A stretch of DNA of 64,000 nt from Carallia brachiata (Eukaryota > Streptophyta > Magnoliopsida > Malpighiales > Rhizophoraceae), in the NCBI GenBank assembly GCA_021464245.1, contig JADCRB010000040.1, positions 4,618,273-4,682,272 on the forward strand. Reading direction: 5' to 3'. A program made the position numbers and the translations under genes. Positions 25,268 through 35,589 of the stretch are shown piece by piece; the stretch's first letter is position 1, and each line of letters opens with the position of its first letter. Under the pieces are notes generated by a model. The model had not been told where the DNA came from, did not search any database, and saw only the letters and a program-made list of their open reading frames with translations.

Positions 25268-27988
25268 TCTATTTAATTAGTATAAAAGAAAAATTTAGAG
25301 AAAGTTTCTCCTTGATTCTTGCTGCCACATGGCAAAAAACCTAATTTTCTTCTTTTATTGTAATTTTCCTCTTCAATTTTAAAAAAAAAATTAAATCAAA
25401 TGAAAGTATAACTGAAAAATCAAAGAGCCCAAAAATAACTGTCTTTCTTTCCAAAGAATACAGTGATTATTAATATCTTGAATCTTATTATGCTGCCAAA
25501 ATTACGTTAATTATTAATATCTTTTATTATCTTCCTTTCCTACCTTTCCTGTCTTTGCCACCGAAGAGTTTCAATGATTCTCTTTTTGAGTTTTCATGTT
25601 ACGGGTATTTTTCTTTTTTAAGTTATGTGTAACAATTTTTTGTTTTCTTGACTGTTATTTATAACGTATGGATGATGAAAATTCATATGAAATAAATATT
25701 CACATCATAACTTACTATAATTATTGACCAATTATTTTCCCACAAATAACGTAACTTAAGAGTCTTGACTCTTGGGTTACCGTTTGGTTAGCATATATCT
25801 CTTGAGCAACACAATGGCATTTGGGGAGAGCAGATGGTAGCTACAACCAATCCTTTCAAAGTATTAATATTAAAATCTCTATTCCAAGCACTAGAAATCT
25901 GAATTTTTGTATAGTTTATGTTATTTCCAAGCGATTTAAGTCTATAAATTTTTTATATTTAAAATTATCACTTGGTGTTGATGTTAATTGCATACAGGTC
26001 CTGGGTTCTTCTTCTATGCCAAGATAGAATTATTCAAGGTGGGTTATGAGTGTGTGCTTTAAACTCACATAAATATTGAAAAGAAAATATTACTGCTATA
26101 AGAACTGATTATGGTTATTATGATTATTACACCGTAGATATTGGTGCAGGCTCTTGCTGAGGCTAAGGTAAGGTTTATTTTCTATATTTCACTCATTTAG
26201 ATTTCTTACTTTAATCTTGTGTTCATCTTTTTTTTTTTTTCTTTCTTTTTGTGTTCGCAGCTGACATAGTATGTGTTTTTGACTTATCACTGTTGATTAT
26301 GATTCTTGAGAGAACCACATGCATCAAGTCTTCAAGGAGAATTCACAGTATGTATTCGTATGGTTCTTTGATGGGAAGCGCTCAATGGCTTGCTGCTGTG
26401 TAGTTATAGATAAGGTTGATGAGCTTTGTATTAAAAATATGTTTTGGTTGACTATTGTCATGCATTTTAGGTTTTCGCTGGGCATTTACGTGGGATTTTA
26501 AACAGTTACCAACACAGTTCTAGACAAACAAAAGTAACAACTCCCCAAGAGCTCGTAAGAAACAAAAGTATTGCAAATACCTTGCAGTATATCAAAAGAT
26601 ATTTGTGAGACTTCTAATGCTTTGAAACGATCTTTCCAAGCATGTTGAAGAGGTCACTTTTTCGCTTTTACTTTTCTTATGACTTGATTTTTGATATGAT
26701 TATTGAAATAACAGAATGTTTTGATTCCTAAAAGACTATATTTCAAAAGATTTTTTTTAACAGAAATCTCGAAAGATTTTGGAATCCCTATCAATGACCA
26801 GTTGTTGCCTAAACTCTTTTTTTTTTTTTCCTTAAATTGCTATAATGCTATTAAGTACCTACAATTGGAATCCTAGAAATTTTAAATTATGGCATAATAA
26901 AGTTATTTTTTTTGATAAAAAAAATTATGGCATAATAATTATCTTACAATTGTGATTTTGGATGTAGTCAATAGTTGCCTTATTTTAATTGTTGCCAATT
27001 ATTGTGTTTCCCAGTATTCATTACAAATTTTTTTGGATTTGTCTTTCCCATTTATAATAATTAGCACATGCCTTTAATTTATTGGAATTGATTGGTATTA
27101 AGTTTGTAATATTTCATTCCTTAATTTTTTCCCGTTTATAATAATTAGCATATGCCTTTAGTTCAGTATCCGTGATTTACTCATAAAGTAATTTTTTATA
27201 GATCAAAATTAAATAATAGAATAACCCTTAGTCTTAATTTTAGATGTGCTAAATACGTTGTTTGTACAGAAGAGAGTTTTGTCTATGATTGTTTTTCAAG
27301 GCATAAAGGGAATAAGTATCTTTACCCATTTCTGTGCTAGAATACTTATTCCTTGAAAGCAATGGAACTAATGACTGACCTAGCTGGCAATTTATGCTAA
27401 TCAAACTAGAAGTAAAAATCAAGTTCTCTGAGTTGAATAGATGATGACTGAATACAACGGAACTCTTCCTCTAATAGGGACTCAACTAAATCGTCTGAGA
27501 CATAATAAAGTTAAGGTAAGATTTTCTTTTAATTATTTTTCATATTTATTCAATATAATAATAAAGATTAAAGAGCTCACCTTTTCTTTTTCCCCTACAT
27601 TAAGCTTGGAATATCAACTAATCAAGAATCTCAAAATTAACATGAGAAGTATAAATATCAAAACTCGTGTCATTTGCTTTAAAAAATCTTACAACAAAAA
27701 AAATAAAAACAATATAATCAGTGTTTGCATGTTATTCTTTGAAGAAGAGGTATATTATGTAAAGTTATGTGACCTTGGCTCATTATTTTCAATATAAAAC
27801 TAATAAAATTTGAATTGTTCATATCATAGAAAAACACCATTCATAAAAAAAAATTACAAATTAAAAAGATGACAATTTAAACATTTGCTTTAAAAAGCAA
27901 ACAAAAAAAATGCTAAAAACTAAACAAATTAAATTAAAATTATGTAAAAAAAATTAAAAATTCGCGCGAAACGCGGGTTCATCCCTAG
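25268..27988 (+). mobile_element. probable non-autonomous Helitron (about 2.7 kb)
   Basis: The 3' end has the Helitron signature: a short palindrome (CGCGCGAAACGCG, 27963-27975), a spacer and CTAG, with host T following. The proposed 5' end is TCTATTTAATTAGTATAAAAG preceded by host A, which fits insertion between A and T without target duplication. The following CTTGATTCTTGCTGCCACAT stretch resembles plant Helitron 5' regions as I remember them. No Rep/helicase is encoded. The 3' end is well supported; the 5' end is inferred. Confidence 0.62.
25998..26269 (+). pseudogene. exon-like fragments of an unidentified gene inside the Helitron
   Basis: Three consecutive segments have proper splice borders and keep one frame. 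25998-26038 encodes PGFFFYAKIELFK after a split codon. 26150-26167 encodes ALAEAK. 26261-26269 encodes LT and a stop. Acceptors are ACAG, GCAG and CGCAG; donors are GTGGG and GTAAGG. Joined, they read as the C-terminal end of a small protein. I do not recognise the family. Position inside a Helitron suggests transcript or gene capture, which Helitrons are known for. Upstream exons were not found, so it is at best a fragment. Confidence 0.4.
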
Positions 27989-27989
27989 T
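27961..27989 (+). other. Helitron 3' terminal hairpin and CTAG end
   Basis: The palindromic CGCG arms flank AAA, followed by GGGTTCATCC and the terminal CTAG. The T at 27989 is the expected host base. This GC-rich patch is sharply distinct from the surrounding AT-rich DNA. Confidence 0.75.
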
Positions 27990-28946
27990 AAAATAATAAA
28001 CAAGACTAAGCTTTGCAGCTCCAACATGGCTAGGCTCCACGAGGACTTTTGCCATTGTAAAATTGTTCCAGAACCACCTGAATCCGACAAGATTGGGCAA
28101 TGGGTCAAATATTTAGGACGTGAGCTGGCCCACTCCAATTAATAATAGAGTAAGATACATGATTATAAAACATAATTTTATTTAATATTATATAATAATT
28201 TATTTTTTATAAATTTAATTATTTAATAATTTATTTCATTATATTAATATAAATATGCATAATTTTATTATTATTTTAAAATCTCTTATAAAATCAAAAA
28301 CTTTTTTCTTAACAGTAAATCAAAATTTCCTTTATCTACTTCCCAAGTGGGCTTTTTTTTTTTCTTTTTTTTTTGCGTCCACTTCTCCATTAGTTGATAG
28401 TACTTGGCTTGATGCCTTCGTTTTATTGCAAGAAGACTAGCTCAGATTTTTGCCCTTCACGGCGGAAAATAAAGGGTCAGTACGGCGCGGTGTCCCGCTT
28501 ATCGACCCGACGGGATTCTTAGATCAGACTAGAATTAGATTTTATAATGCAACTGGACCACGAACCGGCTTGGGATTCACCAAGAAATGTTTTTGTCCGG
28601 TTACAGTTGGTGATATTCGTGAACCGGTCTAACATAGTAAATCATACTAAACTAGATCCAAATCATAAAGCCATCAATTTGAAACTGCAGTTTACATAAT
28701 TCACAACCAATTACGAATCTAGTTTTAAATATTAAAAACAAAAAGAATTATCCAATCAAACCGACAGTTTTCAATGAATTAGAGAATGAATGGTCCCGTT
28801 TTTGGATCGTGAACCGCTAGTTTAGAAATTTATAGTAATGTAGACTTTACATCCTTGTATGAATATTAAATTTAGAATTCTATCCACAATAAAATATAGA
28901 TTTCACGCTTTTATATAGAAAAAAACATCAAACTGCTAGTTCTACC

Positions 28947-30445
28947 CATGGTTGTTAAAATCGCGATCCGGATCGTAGGATCGTACGATTCTACGATCCT
29001 ATTTAAGGCCAACGATCCGGATCGTTTGAAAAATTGTTTTTAGGTAGAATCTCTATAGGATCGCGATTTGAGTCGTGGAATCGGTAGGATCGTACGATCC
29101 TACCGATCCCACAAATAGGGATAGATATGCCTTGCATTGACTTTGTTAGATTATTATAAACAAAAGAAAAGAAGGAGCGCAGTCCCCAATCTAGTCTAGT
29201 GATAAACTTGAGGGACCTCCTTTCATTAGTCTCTGGTTCGAGCTTGGTTATGCACATTTGTTACAATTGTTTTTTTTTATTTCCCTGCTTAAGGTTTAAC
29301 GATGTTACTTTTTTTTTCCCTCCAAATTCCAATGGCCAATGTTCCACTGCTATTTCACTTCCCAGAACTTTAAATGAATCTTTTTTTTTAATCTCCTTTT
29401 GCAATGTTAATGAAAAAAACAATGAAGAAAAATTATTGCATTAATTTTAATTTTATTTATTTTTAAAATTATTTGAATAAAATTTTCTTATTTTTGGCCT
29501 AGTGGTTACAATCCACGTTATTTTTCTTTTGGTCTCATGTTCGAAGCTTTGTCTCAAAACTTTGCACCCTTCTATTTGAAAATTGAAACTGCAGTTTGCT
29601 TTTCTTTTTTTTTTTTCTTTTTAAATTTACTTCTCAAATAACTGGTTTCTTTTTTTTTTTCTTGCAATGTAATGCATTTATTAAAATTATTTTTATTTAT
29701 TTTTAAAATTATTTTCAATAAAAGTTTCTTATACTCATAATAAACTCTTTTTAAAAAATATTTTTAATTTTTAATGAAACGAATCATTGGTAATATTGTT
29801 ATTAAAAAAGAAAAAAAATATTTCAATTTCACTAGTTTTAATAATTATAGTAAATATTTTTAAACGATAAATATCAATAAAAAATATATATATCACATGA
29901 AAGATAAAAACTAAACAAAATTGAATAATTATTTATGTAAAAAATATATTTTATTTTATATGAATAAAAAAATTTAAACATTAGAACTCATAGCATGTGA
30001 AAAAAAAATATTGTTGTATTATTAATTGAATTTTGATTTAAAAAATATATTAAATGAATAAATTTTTCTTATTTTTATATCTAATTTTTAAAATATTTTA
30101 TCTTTTAATAAAAAAATTATTATAAATGAACATTAATATATTGTTTTGTAAAATTGACATTAATTTTAAAACATAAAAATTAAGTTGTTAACTATGATAA
30201 TGTATTGGTTTGTGTGTGATTGATGCTTTAATTGTTGTTTAAACACCTATATGAGATTGTTTATACTTGAATTTTAATATATAAAACTTATGAAATACTT
30301 AAAAATTTTCAATTATATTTTTATTGTTGTTTTAATTTTTTTTATTGATTTTGGTAGAATCTTACGATTCTACGATCCGATCCTACGATTCGATCCTGAC
30401 ATGTCCAAAACGATCCTAAGTAGAATCCCGATTCTAACAACCTTG
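28947..30445. mobile_element. non-autonomous hAT-type transposon (1499 bp)
   Basis: Terminal inverted repeats are CATGGTTGTTAAAATCG at the left and, in reverse complement, CAAGGTTGTTAGAATCG at the right. A perfect 8-bp target duplication, GTTCTACC, flanks it at 28939-28946 and 30446-30453. Eight-base duplications and CA...TG ends are typical of hAT transposons. Both ends carry repeated ACGATC/CTACGATCC-like subterminal motifs, the usual transposase-binding arrangement. The AT-rich interior encodes no transposase. Confidence 0.85.
29160..29575 (+). repeat. two tRNA-like (SINE-type) promoter modules in the hAT element
   Basis: At about 29190-29245, CTAGTCTAGTGATAAAC is followed about 30 bases later by GGTTCGAGCTT. 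At about 29500-29557, GGCCTAGTGGTTACAATCC is followed by TGTTCGAAGCTT. Both pairs resemble RNA polymerase III A and B boxes of tRNA-derived SINEs, and T-rich sequence follows each. No target duplications were defined, so these are partial or old copies. Confidence 0.4.
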
Positions 30446-32390
30446 GTTCTACCTACAATAATATAAAGCTCATGTCTTTATATAATATAACAAATATCAA
30501 ACTCTTAATACTTGGAGTACTGAAAATAGATTAAACAATCCAACTATTTTAAGCATGAACCATAATTAATCTGACCTGTGTTCACCTCCAAATGCTTATG
30601 TTCGTTACCGTGAGTATAATGTAAAATATAATGGTTTCCTCCCTCTGGTAACTGCTGCTGATTACAACGGCATGAGCAACTGTTATTAAATGCTATGTGC
30701 TAAAAAAAAAGAGCTAGAAACCTTAGGTATAATTGCTATGTTAATTTGTAAATGCTGTATAATGTACCGAAATAAATAAGTTGGAAGCTTTTACGTATGA
30801 TTGCTATGCTAATTTTGACATGATATTATTTAATGAAGGCAAAAACGATTATTGTAATCGCACTGGTTGTGGGGGTTGCTTCCTTCACTAAAGCAGAGTC
30901 TGTAGCATTGCATCAACAACAAAACTCCGGGAATTAATGTCTTTCAAGAGAGAGAAAAAGGGAGCAAAAGTGGGTTTGTTGGTTAAATGTGCAACAGTCT
31001 GTCGCATCATCCATCATTAAAACTTTGGTAATTAATGTCTCTCAAGAGAGAGAAAGAGGGAGTTAAAGTGAACTTTTAGTTAAATAAATGATCCGAATTG
31101 AAAAAATATACGTAGATAATATTTTAGTTGTATCAACAACCTGTTAAATTTTTGTGTTTTGTTTTTACGAACACATATGAATTGTTTTTTACATCAAAAT
31201 ATCAAATCCTAGCAAGAGCAATCAAGAGCTGCCTTTTGCCGTAGCATAAAGAAAATGGCATGACTAGAAAATTTTCTTTAGGAGTGAGAACTGGGAAGAC
31301 TGAGCTCCGGTGGTTGATGTGCAGTCCTGTTTAATTTTATGATAATGACCACGTTATCTCGTTGGAATCTCGGTTTTGTTTGACTAAAGCTTTAAGTTTC
31401 CATGAGAGAATTGGGGATTGGGATGGTGTAAGTTTCAAGTGGTGTTTTCGTGAGGCGATTAAGAACTCAACTCAGGAAGATTAAGAAATCAGGAAGATTA
31501 AGACCAAAGTTATACTCCAAAGAATCATACATCACTATTCCTACCAAACTAATGATTGAGCTTCTGCACTAAACTTGTTATTGTTTTGTCTCTTAAGCAT
31601 GTTTTAGTAATTAAAATTTGAATTTCTATCTCAATCTAATCTAAAAAAGAGAGAGAGTAGTTTATATAAATAAAAAAATTTACTTTTATTATATAATTTA
31701 TTATCCAATAAACTTTTTGATGAAGGAAAAAAAAGTTTTATTAGTTTATGCACGTGCAACATTTCTTCCACTTGCATGCATACATGAAATAACTCACTTA
31801 CGTGTCATTTCATAAGACGTTGTAGACATAAATTAAAGAGTTATTCTTGCTGAACCGAACATGTAGTTAAACACGACTTCCGAGTTATGATTAGGTATCG
31901 CAAAATCCATCAGCGCGCATGCATCTAAATGAGGACCCACTTTTTTTTTAGGCCACTTTTTTCTTTTTTTTAATTTAGAAGTGAAAAGAGTATTTTCATT
32001 TTAGAACTTGATATTAGAAAGTGCTTATAAATTATTAAAAATTTATAATAAATTTATATATTACTTATATATAATAAATTTTAACAATAACCAATAAAAT
32101 TTAAATTTAAAATAAAACACACCAAAAATAAATTTTAATGGTTGAGTCAATCTTGTGGACTTTTTTTTGCCTCCTTTTCGAAAGGCCGGGTCAACGCCAA
32201 ACAGCCATATTTATCTTGTGCCACAGCCGACTTGAGTTGCGTGGCCAGTTAAAGGGCATTCTTTCGAAGTCGCGTTAACATTTAATATATAATTCACCCA
32301 AGGTAAAATGGTCTTAAATTTTTAATATCGTGCAAGAAATTATTTAACTTGATAATTTAAATTGTTAAGTGAGATATAAAATATAAATTA

Positions 32391-32752
32391 TGATTAATAT
32401 ACAAAAATATCACAAATTTTAATTAAAGTAATAAATCTAATACTAATTTTAAAAAATAACAAATTTAATATAAACTTTATTTGAAATAACAATCTAGCAC
32501 TCAATGATTTTATATGAATAAAATCTATTAGTTTCAATGATAAATTTATAGAAATATATCTATTTTGATGACATAATAATTATATAAATTAGTATCACAT
32601 TATCGAAACAAATAAATTTTGTTGAAGAAAATTTCACAGCGTGTTAAATTTTTTTTTTTATGTAAAGTTAGTACTAAATTTATTACTTTTTAAAATTAAT
32701 TTTAAATTTATTATTTTAAATAAAGTTAATAATATTTTTTATATATTAACCC
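32391..32752. mobile_element. MITE, Mutator-like (362 bp), arm 1 only
   Basis: The right end in reverse complement reads GGGTTAATATATAAAAA and the left end TGATTAATATACAAAAA. Long AT-rich inverted halves follow. A perfect 9-bp target duplication TATAAATTA lies at 32382-32390 and 32753-32761. The matching place in arm 2 (about 42945) has no element. It belongs with the MITE at 3311-3802 by termini and internal TCTAGCAC motif. Confidence 0.85.
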
Positions 32753-33695
32753 TATAAATTAGATATCAAACTCTAATACTTATATCATCCACACGTGCGT
32801 AGGAACAAGCACACTTGGGGATGCAAAAAGATTGAGAGTTACTAGGTAGGGTCATTTATAATTTTCTTTTCTTCTTTTTTTTTTTTTGTAAAAACCCCTT
32901 CCCCAAGAGTAAAGCCACAAAGGTGCTCTCGCTTACTTCAAGAAACGAATTTTCGTAATAAAAAGAAAATTATAACTTTTACATAAGAAATTTTGAAGAA
33001 TTTTAAAATGATATTAATTGTTAGATATTTGAATTTTAAAAAATAAATATAAATACATTATTAAATATTATTAAATAAAATTATATTGTAATTTTAATTA
33101 TACTTGAATGAAATTACATAGCAGTCTTTGTTGGTAACAAACTCGATTCCCTTTATCCGTCACTAATTTGCCTCAAGACAATAAAAGAGACGACGGAATA
33201 AGTTCCACACTTGTCCGGATAACGGTGTTCGGTTTGGGTCGATTCCACCATCACTCCTGAAGTGATCCTGAAGAGATATGGCCTATGAAGGAACTGTCTA
33301 TACTATAAAATTACTGACTCCTCTGAGTAAAATCCTTGATTACAATTTTTAGAATACAAATTGATAGTTACGTTGCAAATTTAAAAATAATAATAATAAT
33401 AATAATAAAACGATATGTTCATCAACTTGTTTTTGAATGATCTACACCACATGAAGCAGAAGTCGCAAGTTTTGCATACAATTTTTATTTGTTTCAACGA
33501 GTGCAATCTTGACTAAATTGACCAGAGCTCTTGAGCTACAGCCTCTAGCCGGCCTAGTCTTCCAATTCCCGAAACACATCATGGGCTCAAACCGAAAAGC
33601 CGAATGAACTATTAATTTCTATTCGGCTCCACGGATATAGTTCATAGTTATAAATGAATAATATATCAATATTGGCTGCACAATAAGGATGCCTT

Positions 33696-34015
33696 TCAGG
33701 TTACCTGAAATAGTAGATTGATTGGTTAATCAATCGATCTATTTATCTCATTTATGGTTTGAATTCAAGTTCCATCAATTGTGTCTCTACCTGCATAATT
33801 TTTAAAATTTCTCGTGTGCTGTTATTTTAAATTTGATAATTGTTGTCACTTTAGAGAAATTACAATCGGTCCTAAAAACATTTGAAAAGTGAGTTCCCTC
33901 TTATATAGTAGAATTAAATGAGTTTATAATGGATGATCACTGCTTAATCTGTATATTTGATAATCGATATATATATATATATATATAATAGATTTTTTTT
34001 ATTAAAAAAATAAAT
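33696..34015 (+). mobile_element. tRNA-derived SINE (320 bp), arm 1 only
   Basis: It is flanked by ATGCCTT at 33689-33695 and 34016-34022. Near its 5' end AGATTGATTGGTTAATC and GGTTTGAATTC resemble A and B boxes. It ends in an AT microsatellite and an A-rich tail. Arm 2 has a single uninterrupted ATGCCTT at 44227-44233. Confidence 0.75.
33967..33987. repeat. AT dinucleotide microsatellite
   Basis: About ten AT units sit near the 3' end of the SINE, a common place for simple-repeat growth from a retroposon tail. Confidence 0.85.
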
Positions 34016-34644
34016 ATGCCTTAGTCAGCCATCGCTATATTTCAAAAAAAAAAAACAAAACAACATACGGATATTAGACAGAGATTCTCAAATCTCAATA
34101 ACTTGACAATCCCACTAAATTTTCATCGGGTACATGCATGAAGGATTATCATGCCAGCTGTCAGTATAAATGTCATTCATGGAAACGGGCTCCACCCTAT
34201 AGAAGGCTAAAAAAAATATCATATTTGATTAAGTTAAAAGGAAAAATATAAAAATAATTCAATTGTAATATATTATAAATATGTAATAATTTAAATTATT
34301 AAATTAAAAAATATATATTATATTAAAAAAATAAATAAATTATTAAATATTATTAAATAAATTATATACTTTTTATGTATTTTAAGATTTACGTAATCTT
34401 TTTCAAGTTAAAAATCGATGCGGCAAACGTTTCGAATACCTGGACAATACGGCCTAGTATAAAAGATTGAACTGCCCTTCTGCTTCTGTTACTACTGTAA
34501 GCGACTGAGCAGTAAATAATGGTGTTCTTTTTCATCATCACCTAGAAGTTGAATACACGGATATGTAGTAACCGTAACTGGCTGATGCTTCATTTTACAA
34601 CTTTTAACCACGAAATTAACCGAAACAAAGCAGATAAAGTTTAA

Positions 34645-35589
34645 GACTCCGCTATCGTGCGTCGTAGTTCGGTCATCGTGCGCCGAGAAGAGTTCTGATT
34701 TGTACTCCGTACTAGAGCTTTGTTGGCCCGTTTTGGTCATTTGATTGGGTCTCGGTTGGTGTTTGGCCAGCGTTTGGTGGGTGCTTTTGGGTATCGTTGT
34801 GCTTCCAGGAGTCTTCGTTCCGATCAGAGCTTGTTTGGTTTGCGAGAGAACGCTTTCTCTCCCCTGCCTCTCTCGATCGCGTCTGTGGTCGGACTGGTGG
34901 TGGGGGAGGCAGATCCTTTGTCTTCTCAGGTAAGACCGTATACAGTTGGTGTAGTGTGAGTTTCTTTTTGTTGTCTGGTGGCTCTCGTGTTCGTGGGGGC
35001 AAGGTCGGATGCAGCTACGACGAGAATTTGTTGTCCGATTCCAAGAGCTTCATGCGAGCTCCGTGGTAGAGTTGGGTGGAGGATCTCTTTCTAGTATCGC
35101 TTGTTGGCATGGGTAGCCGATTGATCGCGGGACTCACACCGACGTTATGCTAGTGCTGGTTTTTCTTTTCTCTTTTTTTTATTTTTTTATTTATATATAA
35201 TTATATTAGACATATAAATAGAAGAGAAAATGAGATTAGTGAGATTTGAACCCCGTCTCGTAGTTGAGGGGTATTCCTCTCAATTATTAGAATAAATGTT
35301 CAACCTTAATGTTGGTTTTTCTAGTGTACAAGGGTAGCTGTGGAGTTTGGTTGGGCATGTGTGCCTTTTGGGCCATTCCTAGTTGGGCTTGGTGTATTGG
35401 TGGGCCTTAGTCTTGCTGTAGTTTTGCTCTGTGCCTACCTCTGTGGACTAGCTTTCTGTTGCTCTAAGCCTCTGATCTGTGACAATAGTTTTAAACCCTA
35501 TCTATCTAGTGTTTATGCTTATAATTTAATAATAAAATGGTTTCCCGCTGCTCAAAGAAAATGTTTGAAGCGAAAGCAAAATACAAAAG
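34645..35589 (+). mobile_element. retroposon insertion, LINE-like 3' segment, arm 1 only
   Basis: Arm 2 reads straight through this site (AAAGTTAAGAAGCAAATT near 46223), while arm 1 has about 945 extra bases. The insert is balanced in base composition and ends TTTCCCGCTGCTCAAAG before an A-rich tail. Both ends carry AAAGT..AAG-like sequence compatible with a degenerate target duplication. No LINE protein motif is present, so it may be a 5'-truncated LINE or another poly(A) retroposon. It contains a nested SINE at 35167-35312. Confidence 0.55.
35167..35312 (-). mobile_element. tRNA-derived SINE (146 bp) nested in the retroposon
   Basis: It is flanked by a perfect 10-bp duplication TGGTTTTTCT (35157-35166 and 35313-35322). 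On the minus strand it carries a B-box-like GGTTCAAATCTC and ends in an A-rich tail (T-rich on the + strand at 35167-35200). A diverged copy of the same family in the same orientation is at 49031-49165. Confidence 0.8.

Noticed and set aside
27296..27357. Hairpin TCAAGG...GGAATAAGTAT / ATACTTATTCCTTGA considered as a microRNA precursor
   Set aside because: The stem is short and has an 8-base bulge. No duplex of about 21 bases with plant-type pairing can be drawn, and it lies in a transposon.
27441..27797. 118-codon + strand frame within the proposed Helitron, considered as a helicase fragment
   Set aside because: Only the first 30 residues look protein-like. No helicase motif is present and the rest is AT-rich translation.
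29185..29245. Possible tRNA gene from A- and B-box-like sequences
   Set aside because: No acceptor stem or anticodon arm can be folded. It fits a tRNA-derived SINE head better.
34712..35069. Overlapping open frames on both strands in the arm 1 retroposon
   Set aside because: Higher GC content lengthens stop-free stretches on both strands. None shows LINE, Gag or host protein motifs.
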